Under the pieces are notes generated by a model. The model was not told where the DNA came from. It made no database searches and worked only from the letters and a program-made list of their open reading frames with translations. The position numbers and the translations under genes were made by a program. A stretch of 64,000 nucleotides of DNA, from contig NZ_JAATEM010000005.1 of assembly GCF_012034205.1 (NCBI RefSeq), positions 62,001-126,000 on the forward strand. The letters are read 5' to 3'. This stretch comes from Streptomyces composti. GTDB lineage: Bacteria > Actinomycetota > Actinomycetes > Streptomycetales > Streptomycetaceae. Positions 24,825 to 33,398 of this stretch are shown one piece after another. Every line of letters begins with the position of its first letter. The first letter of the stretch is position 1.

Positions 24825-26381
24825 ATGTCCACCACACCGGAGACGATCGCCCTTCCCGTCACCGCCGTCACCTGCCTGGAGGACCGCGCCCACGTCGAGC
24901 GCAGCGCCTCGCTCGAACTGCGGGCCGGAACCCAGCGGTTGCGTCTGGGGCCGGTCAGCGCGCTGGTCGTCGACCGCACGCTGCAGGCCGAGGTGACCGC
25001 CGGGACCCCGGTCACCGTGCTCGACGTGCGGACGGTCCGCACCTGGACGCCGCGCGGGCCGGAGCCCGCCGAGGACGACTCGGCGTTGCGGCGCCGGGTG
25101 CGGGCCCTGGCGGAGGAGCAGGTCGCCCTGAAGCAGCGGCGCGCCCGGCTGCGGGCCCGCGCGGATCTGCTCGCGAAACTCGCCGCCGATCTGCTGCGGG
25201 AGATCGGCGAGGGCGCCGGCCGCGGCGAGACGGACCGCGACCGCTGGAGCCGTGAACTGGACCGGGTGGACGCGGAACGCGAGGACTGCGGCGAGCAACT
25301 GCGGTCGCTCGACGGCCGGTTGGCGTCCCTCACCACCGAACTCGATGAGGCTCTGCGGGCGAAGAGCCTCGCGGAGACCGAACCCGCCGAGCTGACCGGC
25401 CACATCGAGCTGACCGTCGACGCCACCGCTGCGGGACCGGCGGAGCTGACGGTACGTCATCTGACTCCGTGCGCGCTGTGGCGGCCCGCGTACCGTGCCG
25501 CGCTGGACGGGGACTCGCTGACGCTGGACACCGAGGCGGTGGTCTGGCAGCGCACCGGCGAGGACTGGTCGGACGTGCGGCTCACCTTGTCCACCGCGCG
25601 GTCCGCTCACTCGACCGAACCACCGCGGCTCGACGAGGACCGGCTGACGCTCCAGGACCGCTCCCCCACCGAGCGGCGCACGGTGCAGGTGGAGCTGCGT
25701 GAGGAGGAGCTCTCGGACCTGGGTCCGGCCCCGGTGCCGGGCCTGCCGGGTGTGGACGACGGCGGGGAGGTGCGGGTGCTGCACTCCCCGGCCCCGGTCT
25801 CCGTGCCGGCGGACGGCCGCGCCCACCGGGTGCCGCTGTCCTCCTTCACCGCGCCGGCGGTGAGCGAGTACGCCTGCGCACCCGAGCTGTCGCCGCTGGT
25901 CACCCAGGTGGTGCGGTTCGACAATCGGTCGGGGCACGCCCTGCTGGCCGGACCCGTGGACCTGATCCGCGACAGCGGGTTCACCGGCCGCGGCACCCTG
26001 GACTTCACCGCCCCCCAGGCGCCCGTCCGGCTGGCCTTCGGCAGCCGGGACGACCATCGCGTGCTGCGGCACACCGAGGAGACCCGCGAGACGGGCCTGA
26101 CCGGGCGGACCCTCACCACCCGGACGGTCCGGCTGCACCTGTCCCGCTTCTCCCCTCCCTCGGAGCGCGACGAGCGGGTGATCGTGGTGCGCGAACGCAT
26201 CCCGGTCTCCGAGGTGTCCGCGGTGGAGGTGCGGCTGCGCGAGGAGGCCTGCTCGCCCGCGCCGGACTCGGTCGACGCGGACGGCATCGTGCGCTGGGAC
26301 GTCCCGCTGGCTCCGGGCGGCCGCCGCACCGTCACCCTGGTCTACGACATCGCGGCGAGCGGCAAGGTCAGCGGCCTGTGA
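24825..26381 (+). CDS. DUF4139 family protein, partner of the preceding gene
   Basis: 518 residues from ATG 24825, seven bases after the upstream stop, with GGAG inside the end of that gene. Layout repeats its neighbour without the insert: DUF4140-like start (LPVTAVTCLEDRAHVERSAS), coiled coil at about 85-180, then DUF4139 with LTPCALWRPAYRAALDGDSL and RTGEDWSDVRLTLSTARS, ending GGRRTVTLVYDIAASG. The shared motif RTGEDW marks the two as diverged duplicates. Its last 14 bases overlap the end of the convergent oxidoreductase gene. Function unknown. Confidence 0.85.
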   Translation: MSTTPETIALPVTAVTCLEDRAHVERSASLELRAGTQRLRLGPVSALVVDRTLQAEVTAGTPVTVLDVRTVRTWTPRGPEPAEDDSALRRRVRALAEEQVALKQRRARLRARADLLAKLAADLLREIGEGAGRGETDRDRWSRELDRVDAEREDCGEQLRSLDGRLASLTTELDEALRAKSLAETEPAELTGHIELTVDATAAGPAELTVRHLTPCALWRPAYRAALDGDSLTLDTEAVVWQRTGEDWSDVRLTLSTARSAHSTEPPRLDEDRLTLQDRSPTERRTVQVELREEELSDLGPAPVPGLPGVDDGGEVRVLHSPAPVSVPADGRAHRVPLSSFTAPAVSEYACAPELSPLVTQVVRFDNRSGHALLAGPVDLIRDSGFTGRGTLDFTAPQAPVRLAFGSRDDHRVLRHTEETRETGLTGRTLTTRTVRLHLSRFSPPSERDERVIVVRERIPVSEVSAVEVRLREEACSPAPDSVDADGIVRWDVPLAPGGRRTVTLVYDIAASGKVSGL

Positions 26382-27552
26382 CCGGCAGTCCTTCCGCGCG
26401 CACGGCCGGGAAGGAGCGGTCGCCGAAGAGGACGCGGCCGGCCGCCGCCCGGCCGAGCGGTGTGCGCAGCAGGGCGAACGCGGCACTCGCCGCGGCGGGC
26501 GTCCTGACCAGGCCGAGCCCGCGGCGCAGGGTGAGGCGCCCGCGGAACTCGGCGCGCAGCGCGGCCCCGTCGTAGCGGTCGAGCGGTGATTTGCTGCCGG
26601 TGCGCAGGGCCGTGTGGAGGACGTCCGCGGCCAGTTCGGAGAGCCGCAGGCAGGGGTCGAGGCCGCCCGCGGTGAGCGGGGAGACGGCGCCCGCCGCGTC
26701 CCCCACCAGCAGTCCGTTGGGGCAGCCGATGCGGCGCAGCACGCCGCCCACGGGTATCGGTCCGCCGCGCCGCTCCACGGCGCCGGGACGTGGCACGCCC
26801 CGCAGGCCGGGGGCCGTGGCGCTGAACCGGGTGAGTGCGCGGCGCAGGCCCTCGGGGAAGCGGTCGGGGTAGCCGGCGACGCCGACGTGGGCGTGCCGGC
26901 CGTCGTCGACCACCCAGGCCAGATAGCCGGGGGCGAGCGACGGGTCGAGCACGCAGTGGAAGGCGGGCGGTGCGTCGTGCGCGGGGACCTCGAACACCTC
27001 CTCGGCGCCGACCAGCAAACGGCGGTTGCGGTCCAGGCCGAGGTCGCGGGCGACGCGTGAGCGGGCGCCGTCGGCGCCGACGACGAAGCGTGCGCGGACG
27101 GTCAGGGGCCCGTCGCGGCCGATCAGGCGCACGGTGCCGTCCCCCTCGCGGCCGGCGTAGCGGGTGCCCAGCGCCACGCGTACGCCGGCCGCGGCAGCGT
27201 CGGCCGCGGCCGACGCGTAGAGCGGTCCCATGTCGCCGACCCGGTACTCGTCGCGGTCACTGACCAGGTCGACGGGGCGGTCGAGGCCGGGCGGGTAGAG
27301 CACCACGCGGCGGATGGGCGGGCCGAGATGGGCGGCGGGCAACGGGAAGTCGTCGAGCGTCTTGCGCACGAAGATCCCGGTGGTGCGGATCGCCCCGGTG
27401 AGGCGGGTGCGCCGTTCGGCGAGGAGCACGTCGTGGCCGCGTCCGGCGAGCAGCGTGGCGACGTGCAGGCCGGCCAGCCCGGCCCCGACCACCAGGACGT
27501 CGGTGCGGGTCTCGGCGCCCTGACGGTCGGAAGCAGCGACGGATATCGGCAT
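26368..27552 (-). CDS. FAD-dependent oxidoreductase, geranylgeranyl-reductase-like
   Basis: 394 residues from ATG 27552 (GAGAGG upstream). N-terminal dinucleotide fold TDVLVVGAGLAGLHVATLLA; substrate-domain strands; FAD motif LLVGDAAGAVSPLTAGGLDP near 290, typical of the GGR/UbiH-like group. Members reduce isoprenoid chains or hydroxylate aromatic rings. No carotenoid, quinone or lipid genes are adjacent, so the substrate is open. A promoter with a palindrome between -35 and -10 lies upstream. The stop codon overlaps the end of the convergent DUF4139 gene by 14 bp. Confidence 0.85.
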   Translation of the reverse strand: MPISVAASDRQGAETRTDVLVVGAGLAGLHVATLLAGRGHDVLLAERRTRLTGAIRTTGIFVRKTLDDFPLPAAHLGPPIRRVVLYPPGLDRPVDLVSDRDEYRVGDMGPLYASAAADAAAAGVRVALGTRYAGREGDGTVRLIGRDGPLTVRARFVVGADGARSRVARDLGLDRNRRLLVGAEEVFEVPAHDAPPAFHCVLDPSLAPGYLAWVVDDGRHAHVGVAGYPDRFPEGLRRALTRFSATAPGLRGVPRPGAVERRGGPIPVGGVLRRIGCPNGLLVGDAAGAVSPLTAGGLDPCLRLSELAADVLHTALRTGSKSPLDRYDGAALRAEFRGRLTLRRGLGLVRTPAAASAAFALLRTPLGRAAAGRVLFGDRSFPAVRAEGLPVTGR

Positions 27553-27585
27553 GACGGCAGCACCTCTCGATCGAATGACGATGGG

Positions 27586-27614
27586 AATCTATCGATATTC
27601 GATACCTCCCGCAA
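27586..27614 (-). promoter_or_regulatory. Promoter with embedded palindrome upstream of the oxidoreductase
   Basis: The minus strand reads TTGCGG (27614-27609), a 17-bp spacer and TAGATT (27591-27586). A perfect 15-bp palindrome TATCGATATTCGATA (27590-27604) fills the spacer, so a bound protein would block or remodel the promoter. The regulator is not adjacent. Confidence 0.55.
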
Positions 27615-27722
27615 GCGGGACACTGGACGTGAGAGCGGCCGCCGGATGCCGCCGTGCCATGCCGGACGGACGGCGCCAGGGCCGCCGGTCCAGCCGAGAG
27701 CACTCGAGGAGAGGAGCTGGGC

Positions 27723-27938
27723 ATGGTGACCGATCCCGTCGGACGATTCCTGGCGGCACTGGCCCCGGAGCGCCGGGAGGACGTCGGCTCCGCACCGCGC
27801 GAGGATCAGGAGCGGCTCGCGGCGGCCTGGGAACGCGAACTGGAGAGCGACGACGAACTGGACACGCTCGACGAGCTGTCGCCGCCGGCGGCGGAGGCCG
27901 AGGCGGCCCGCCGGGTGCTGGCGCGCCACGCGGTATAG
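27723..27938 (+). CDS. Small acidic protein of unknown function
   Basis: 71 residues from ATG 27723, with AGGAGAGGAG just upstream. Acidic and mostly helical: VGRFLAALAPERREDVG, then ELESDDELDTLDELS and a final helix EAEAARRVLARHA. No membrane segment or recognised domain. It is divergent from the oxidoreductase. The coding call rests on the strong ribosome site and on codon usage like its neighbours. Confidence 0.6.
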   Translation: MVTDPVGRFLAALAPERREDVGSAPREDQERLAAAWERELESDDELDTLDELSPPAAEAEAARRVLARHAV

Positions 27939-27959
27939 CCCACCCCAATCCTGTCGCCT

Positions 27960-28006
27960 CTCGACGGGGGTCGGGCGTCCTGCCGCTTCTCGACGAGGGT
28001 CAGGCG
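27960..28006. repeat. Two imperfect 18-bp direct repeats
   Basis: CTCGACGGGGGTCGGGCG (27960-27977) and CTCGACGAGGGTCAGGCG (27989-28006) differ at two positions and are 29 bp apart. The second copy covers the stop of the hydrolase gene, so the first may be a duplicated gene end. Confidence 0.5.
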
Positions 28007-29529
28007 CGCCGCCGGAGGTGGGTGAGCACCGTGCGCATCGCCCGTCGCACGGCCTCGCGCGCCTCCTGGCTGTGGTCGAGGGTCTCGAAGGCGTGCGGGG
28101 CGTCCGGCACGTCGATGATCTCGACGCCGGGCTCCCGGCCCTCGGCGGCGGCGAGGAACCGCTCCACGGTCGCGGCGATCTCCGGCGACTCCCGGCCCAC
28201 CCGGGTGAGGACGAACGGGGGCAGGTCCCCGGCGTCCGCCAGCGCCGCCACCGGACGGAACCGGCCGTCGTTCAGACCCCAGCCGGGCAGCGGCGCGAGC
28301 ACCGGGTAGGTGGCCGCCAGGCAGCGCAGCCACGGCGGGGGCGCGGCGATCCAGTCGGCGCTGAGCAGTCCGCCGCCCGAGAAGAACCACAGGGCGATCC
28401 GGTCGGCGTCGACGCGCGGGTCCTTGCGCACCAGCTCCACGGCGGCGGCCACGTCCGCGGCGGCGAGCGGGTAGGCGGAGAGGTCGTGCAGGCGGTGGTC
28501 GAGGACCGCTCCCATCACGCCCTCGGATGCCGCGTACTGCGCGTATCCCCTGAGGGCGGGCCAGTCGCGCGGGGTGGGGCGGGCGTCCGTCGGCAACGGA
28601 CCGCCGTGCACGAAGACCACTGCCGGGTGCGGTCCGTCGCCGTCGGGGAGATGGAGGTCGACCGCTCCGTGGCGCTCCCGGGGGCGTTCGGGCACGTCCA
28701 GCAGGAACGGCCGCAGGTGCGGCGGGAGCTGACCGGCGCCGACCGGCTGGAGCCGGTGGCCCTCGCCGGCGGCGGCCTCCAGGAGCACCTCGGCCAGTTC
28801 GCCGGGGCGGGAGAGCATCGGCCAGTGCCCGGTGGCCAGTTCGAAGAAGGTCACCTCGGGGCGGGCCAGCACCTGCAGGGCGGGGTCCCCGAAGTCGACC
28901 AGACGCTGCACCATCTCGATGCCGGTGCCGTTGCCCGTGCACAGGACGCCCGTGGTGGGCAGCGCCGCTGCGGCGCCGGTCAGGCGCAGCGGCTGGATCA
29001 GAGTGCCGAGCGGTTGCGGTGCGGCGAGGGCGGCCAGGGTGTCGAGCGCGGCGGCGGACAGGCCCTGGACGCTCCCCCAGCGCGCCCAGCCCTCGCCCTC
29101 CGGCGGCGGCAGTTCGCCGTCGGGTCCCTCGCTCCCGGCGCGCGCGGCCACCTCGGCGCGGACCGTGCCGTCGGGCACGGCGGCGAGAGCGGGGACGCCG
29201 TCCCGCGGCAACCCCGCGTCGAGGTGGACGATCCGGCTGATGCGGTCCGGCCTGCGGTCCGCGGCACCCACCGCGGGGTGGATCCCGTAGTCGTGGCCGA
29301 CCAGCACGATCTTCTGCCCGAAGGCCGACCACACCGTGTCCAGGGCCGCGACCACGTCCTCGATGTGGGTCTCCAGCGAGACGCCGGAGGGCACGGGAGT
29401 GCGGTCGCCGGAGAGCCCGGTGAGGGCGACCGGGTGCGCGTGGGCGCCCGCCTCGGTCAGCCGCGCGGCCGTGTCCCGCCAGATGCGGGGGCCGGTGAAC
29501 ACGCCGGGCACCAGGATGAAGACGGTCAT
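28000..29529 (-). CDS. Fusion of two alpha/beta-hydrolase domains
   Basis: 509 residues. Domain 1 (about 1-235) opens VFILVPGVFTGPRIWRDTA, has the elbow LVGHDYG near 80 where a Ser would normally stand, and a catalytic-type His in ATGHWPMLS. Asp at the elbow recalls epoxide hydrolases and dehalogenases, or may mean loss of esterase activity. Domain 2 (about 260-509) has the oxyanion strand VVFVHGGPLP, the elbow LWFFSGGGLL and a His in DAPHAFETLDHS, like esterase/dienelactone-hydrolase relatives. The gene is divergent from a MerR regulator and has a MerR-type promoter. Substrates unknown; a detoxifying role for small esters or epoxides is a guess. Confidence 0.8.
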   Translation of the reverse strand: MTVFILVPGVFTGPRIWRDTAARLTEAGAHAHPVALTGLSGDRTPVPSGVSLETHIEDVVAALDTVWSAFGQKIVLVGHDYGIHPAVGAADRRPDRISRIVHLDAGLPRDGVPALAAVPDGTVRAEVAARAGSEGPDGELPPPEGEGWARWGSVQGLSAAALDTLAALAAPQPLGTLIQPLRLTGAAAALPTTGVLCTGNGTGIEMVQRLVDFGDPALQVLARPEVTFFELATGHWPMLSRPGELAEVLLEAAAGEGHRLQPVGAGQLPPHLRPFLLDVPERPRERHGAVDLHLPDGDGPHPAVVFVHGGPLPTDARPTPRDWPALRGYAQYAASEGVMGAVLDHRLHDLSAYPLAAADVAAAVELVRKDPRVDADRIALWFFSGGGLLSADWIAAPPPWLRCLAATYPVLAPLPGWGLNDGRFRPVAALADAGDLPPFVLTRVGRESPEIAATVERFLAAAEGREPGVEIIDVPDAPHAFETLDHSQEAREAVRRAMRTVLTHLRRRA

Positions 29530-29592
29530 GGAGACTCCTCGGCAGATCGTCGTCAGCGGTCCCGGATCGGCCCCGGGCCCGCACCGGCCGGT

Positions 29593-29623
29593 ACCGTAGG
29601 AACTCCCCCTGAGGGAGGTTCAA
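29593..29623 (-). promoter_or_regulatory. MerR-type promoter with 19-bp spacer, driving the hydrolase gene
   Basis: The minus strand reads -35 TTGAAC (29623-29618), a 19-bp spacer and -10 TACGGT (29598-29593). The over-long spacer carries an imperfect palindrome (29601-29620, AACTCCCCCTGAGGGAGGTT). This is the hallmark of promoters that MerR proteins twist into activity. The divergent MerR gene lies seven bases away, so target and regulator are paired. Confidence 0.75.
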
Positions 29624-29629
29624 CTGTCC

Positions 29630-30595
29630 ATGGCGCACGACGGTCTGTGGAGCATCGGCGAGCTCGCCGAGCACGCGGGCGTGACCGTCAAGACCGTCCG
29701 CTTCTACTCCGACCAGGGGCTCCTGCCGGAGGCCTCGCGCAGCGCGGGCGGGCATCGCCGCTACGGCCCCGGCGCGCTGGAGCGGCTGCGGCTGATCCGT
29801 TCCCTGCGCACCCTCGGCGTGCCGCTGCCCGAGGTGCGGCGGATCCTCGCCGAGCAGGACCGGCGGGAGGAGAACGGCGAACGCGACGGGGCGGGCGGGG
29901 CACTGGAGAGCGCCGTCGCGGGACGGCTTCGCGAGCTCGGCTCCGAGCTGAGGGCGCTGCGGTGGCGGGAGGCGGCGCTGCGGCTGGTGCACGAGTGCCC
30001 GCCCGGTGAGCGGGCGGAGCGGCTGATGCTGATCGGCTCGGTGGAGGTGCCGCCGAGCACGGCGCCGCTGGCGCGGTTCTGGCGCGGCTGGCTGCCGCCG
30101 CGGATGCCGGCCCGCGCGGTCGACGCCTTCCTGCAGGTGGCCGTCCCCCAGGTGCCGGACGATCCGGCACCAGGGCAGGTGCTCGCGTTCGCCCGGCTGC
30201 ACGCCCTGGTGTCCCGTCCCTGCTCGGGCGCGGCCCAGCCGCAGCCCGCCGCGCACAAGGCGGCCGGGTCCGAGGGAGCGGCCGTGCTGTACGCCGGGCT
30301 CGACGAGGCGTACCGGCTGGCGGGCGTCCGGATCGGCCGGGGTGAGGCGCCGGGGCCCGGGGAGGCGCTGGACGGCTTCGTCGCCGCGTACGCCGCCGCG
30401 TACCGCACCAGGGACACGCCGGACTTCCGCCGCCTGCTGGCCGGGCAGCTGGCCATCGACCCCCGGCTGGACGGGTACTGGGAGCTGGCCTCCGTGGTGG
30501 CCACCGCGCCGGGAGGCCGGCCGGAGCCCACCCCGGGTGCGGCCCACGACTGGCTGCTCACCGCACTGCGCGGACAAGTGGCGGCGGACGCCTGA
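29630..30595 (+). CDS. MerR-family transcriptional regulator
   Basis: 321 residues from ATG 29630. The N-terminal winged helix is clear: LWSIGELAEHAGVTVKTVRF, YSDQGLLPEASRSAGGHRRY, then LRLIRSLRTLGVPLPEVRRI. A coiled-coil dimer helix follows and then a long C-terminal domain (about 130-321) unlike the short metal-sensing MerR tails. It lacks the cysteine pattern of metal or redox sensors and would suit an organic ligand. The divergent double-hydrolase gene has a matching 19-bp-spacer promoter and is the likely target, besides autoregulation. Confidence 0.9.
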   Translation: MAHDGLWSIGELAEHAGVTVKTVRFYSDQGLLPEASRSAGGHRRYGPGALERLRLIRSLRTLGVPLPEVRRILAEQDRREENGERDGAGGALESAVAGRLRELGSELRALRWREAALRLVHECPPGERAERLMLIGSVEVPPSTAPLARFWRGWLPPRMPARAVDAFLQVAVPQVPDDPAPGQVLAFARLHALVSRPCSGAAQPQPAAHKAAGSEGAAVLYAGLDEAYRLAGVRIGRGEAPGPGEALDGFVAAYAAAYRTRDTPDFRRLLAGQLAIDPRLDGYWELASVVATAPGGRPEPTPGAAHDWLLTALRGQVAADA

Positions 30596-30758
30596 GCCGC
30601 AGTCGCCCGCGCCGTGCCGGCGGAGCCCCTGGCCGCCCGAGGTGCGCGCCCTCGCGTGCACGCCGAGAGGAATGTCAGTGGCGTGCGTCACAGTTGTGGA
30701 AGAGGTGGGCGCCGAACGGCGACGTCCGCGACAGCGCGAGAGCCGCAAGGGGAATCCC

Positions 30759-31772
30759 ATGACCTACGCGATCCAGGCGGAGGGCCTGGTCAAGCGGTTC
30801 AAGGACACCGAGGCCCTGGCGGGGGTGGATCTGGCGGCCCGGACCGGTTCGGTGCTGGGCGTGCTCGGTCCGAACGGCGCGGGCAAGACGACCGCGGTAC
30901 GGATCTTCGCCACGCTGCTGCCGCCGGACGGCGGGCACGCGCGGGTGGCGGGACACGACGTCGTCAGGGAGGCGTCCGCCGTCCGTTCGCTGATCGGCCT
31001 CACCGGCCAGTACGCGGCGGTCGACGAGAATCTCACCGGTACGGAGAATCTGCTGCTCATCGGCCGTCTGCTGGGCATGAGCAGACGGGACGCGCGGGCG
31101 CGGGCCCGCGAGCTGCTGGACCGGTTCCGGCTGAGCGACGCCGCGGGACGCGCGGTGAAGACGTTCTCCGGCGGCATGCGGCGACGGCTCGATCTGGCGG
31201 CCAGTCTGGTCGGGCGGCCCAGCATCCTGTTCCTGGACGAGCCCACCACGGGGCTCGACCCGCACAGCCGCGGCGAGCTGTGGGACATGGTGCGCGGTCT
31301 GGTCGCCGACGGCACCACCGCCCTGCTGACCACCCAGTACCTGAACGAGGCCGATGTACTGGCCGACGACATCGTGGTGATCGACCGCGGCCGGGTGATC
31401 GCCGAGGGCACGCCCGACCAGCTGAAGTCCGAGGTGGGCGGTCAGGTGCTCGAGGTCCGCCCGCTCGGCCCCGCCGACCTGCCCGTGGTGCACGCTCTGG
31501 TGAGCGAGGCGGCCGGGCCGGACACCCGGATCGAGGGCGAGGTGATCACCGTCCCGGTGAAGGACCCGGAGCTGATGCCGACGGTGGTGCGGCGGCTGGA
31601 CGGGGCCGGCGTCCGGGTCGGCGAGCTGGCGCTGCGGCGCTCCTCGCTCGACGAGGTCTTCCTGGCCCTCACCGGGCACCGGGCGGAGCCGCGGACGGAC
31701 GACGACGCGGAGAGCGACGACGCCGAGGGCGCCGGGGCCGCCGAGCCGGAGAGGGCGGTGAGCGCACGATGA
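30759..31772 (+). CDS. DrrA-type ABC exporter ATPase
   Basis: 337 residues from ATG 30759 with AGGGGA upstream. Motifs: Walker A GVLGPNGAGKTTAVRIFATL, Q-loop in GLTGQYAAVDENLTGTENL, signature TFSGGMRRRLDLAASL, Walker B ILFLDEPTTGLD and switch His replaced by Gln in LLTTQYLNEADVLADD, a feature of the DrrA subfamily. The C-terminal domain (about 225-310) is the DrrA extension, followed by an acidic tail. It powers export together with the overlapping permease gene. DrrAB pairs export daunorubicin, lipids or other amphiphiles; no biosynthetic genes adjoin, so cargo is unknown. Confidence 0.93.
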   Translation: MTYAIQAEGLVKRFKDTEALAGVDLAARTGSVLGVLGPNGAGKTTAVRIFATLLPPDGGHARVAGHDVVREASAVRSLIGLTGQYAAVDENLTGTENLLLIGRLLGMSRRDARARARELLDRFRLSDAAGRAVKTFSGGMRRRLDLAASLVGRPSILFLDEPTTGLDPHSRGELWDMVRGLVADGTTALLTTQYLNEADVLADDIVVIDRGRVIAEGTPDQLKSEVGGQVLEVRPLGPADLPVVHALVSEAAGPDTRIEGEVITVPVKDPELMPTVVRRLDGAGVRVGELALRRSSLDEVFLALTGHRAEPRTDDDAESDDAEGAGAAEPERAVSAR

Positions 31773-32578
31773 CCGGCGCGACGATGGCCGCCCCGCTCAC
31801 CGGCCCGGGCCGGGTGCGGCCCCTGGCCTGGGCGAGCCAGACCCTGACGATGGCGTGGCGCAGCCTGGTGGCGGCGAAGCACAACCCGCTGGAACTGGTC
31901 GACTACAGCGTCACGCCGATCATGTTCGTGTTCCTGTTCACCTATGTGCTGGGCGGGCAGATGGCGGGCTCGTCGGAGGCGTACCTGATGTACGCACTGC
32001 CCGGCATCATCGTCCAGAACACCCTGTTCATGACGGTGTACACGGCGATGGCGCTGAACACCGATCTGACCAAAGGGGTGTTCGACCGGCTGCGCAGCCT
32101 GCCCATCGCCCGGTCGGCGCCGCTGATCGGCCGGATCACCGCGGACCTCACCAAGCATGTGTGGGCGATGCTGCTGATGATCGGCATCGGGACCCTGATG
32201 GGGTTCCGGATCACCGGCGGGCCCGGCGGGTTCCTGCTGGGCGCGCTGCTGCTGGTGGTGTTCGCGGCCGCGGCCTCCTGGACGGCGGTGCTCATCGGGA
32301 TGCTCGCCGGGGACCCGGAGAAGGTGCAGGCGTTCTCGTTCACCGTGATCTTCCCGATCACCTTCGCCAGCAGCGCCTTCGTGGTCGTGGACACCATGCC
32401 GGGCTGGCTGCAGGCCTGGAGCGACGTCAATCCGGTGACGCATCTGTCCGACGCCTATCGCGGGCTGCTGGTCGGCGGTCCGGTGGCGGAGCCGGTGATG
32501 TGGTCGCTGGTGTGGGCCGTGGGCATCGCGGCGGTGTTCGCCCCGCTGGCGATGCGGGCGTACCGGGCGAAGGTCTGA
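31769..32578 (+). CDS. DrrB-type ABC exporter permease
   Basis: 269 residues. The ATG overlaps the ATPase stop by four bases (ATGA), showing translational coupling. Six membrane helices are visible, including PIMFVFLFTYVLGGQM, ALPGIIVQNTLFMTVYTAMA, VWAMLLMIGIGTLMGF and LLGALLLVVFAAAASWTAVL. The ABC-2 motif region FDRLRSLPIARSAPLIGRIT couples to the ATPase. It forms the membrane channel of a two-gene exporter. Typical length for the family. Confidence 0.92.
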   Translation: MTGATMAAPLTGPGRVRPLAWASQTLTMAWRSLVAAKHNPLELVDYSVTPIMFVFLFTYVLGGQMAGSSEAYLMYALPGIIVQNTLFMTVYTAMALNTDLTKGVFDRLRSLPIARSAPLIGRITADLTKHVWAMLLMIGIGTLMGFRITGGPGGFLLGALLLVVFAAAASWTAVLIGMLAGDPEKVQAFSFTVIFPITFASSAFVVVDTMPGWLQAWSDVNPVTHLSDAYRGLLVGGPVAEPVMWSLVWAVGIAAVFAPLAMRAYRAKV

Positions 32579-32620
32579 GCTCACGCCCGCGCCCGCCGGG
32601 AGAGGCGTCTTGCCGGGTCG

Positions 32621-33234
32621 TCACACCCGGGACCGTGACGCCACCGGGCTGCGCAGCCGCTGGTGGCGCAGGCAGGAGACGACCACGAGCAGCGGGCAGA
32701 CGGACTGGACGAAGGTGACGAAGCGTTCCGCGACGCCGAGGGCGCCGTGCCGCTGCATCTCGAACAGGAACCACAGGGCGCCCAGGCCCATCACCGCGGT
32801 CGCCGCCAGGCAGGGGCCCCGGCGCAGCGCCCACGCCGCCGTGCCGTCCGGGTCGTGGGCCAGGACCGGCCACACGGCGAGCAGGACGAATCCGACCGCC
32901 GCCGGCGAACCGTGCTGCAGGGAGCCCCCGCTGCTCGGCGCCGGGAACAGCGCCACCACCACGGCCGCCGCCCCACCGCCGCCCAGGGTGAGCCGCCCAG
33001 GGAGCGCGGCCGGCCTCAGCCCCAGGCGGTGGCCAGGTGGCACAGCCCGAGGACGACCAGGGCCGCGGTCATCACCCAGGCTCCGGGGGCGCCGTCGGCG
33101 GCCAGCACGCTGATGGTCTGGGTGGCGGGGTCGTAGGAGCTGCCCGCCATCAGGCCCGCGACCACCCAGCCGGCGGTCAGCGCCACGGGCGCCAGTCCCG
33201 ACGAGAGCAGGGTCCACCACGGCACACGTCGCAT
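32621..33234 (-). pseudogene. DUF998-type membrane protein, frameshifted
   Basis: From ATG 33234 the frame encodes two membrane helices (LAPVALTAGWVVAGLMAG and AWVMTAALVVLGLCHLATAW) and stops at TGA near 33016. One base away, a second frame continues without a start: LRPAALPGRLTLGGGGAAAV, then three more helices to the stop at 32621. Restoring one base in the TGGGGCTGAGG run joins them into a roughly 205-residue, five- to six-helix protein of the DUF998 type. Either a fresh pseudogene or a base-call error at a G run. Confidence 0.6.
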
Positions 33235-33398
33235 CGGATCACCGTAGATCATCCGGAATCGCCCGCCCCGGTGCACACGCAGAGCGCGGCCGGCCGCCGG
33301 CGGGCAGGCGTCCGGGAGGTCCGGTGGGCCGGCGTCCCGGTGGCGGCCGGGCGCGGCCCCGCGTTGCTCCGGACGATGTACGGGGGCAGTCTTGACCC

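Noticed and set aside
30759..32578. Self-resistance exporter of a biosynthetic cluster
   Set aside because: The DrrAB pair is clear, but no polyketide, NRPS or tailoring genes lie around it, so cluster membership is unsupported.
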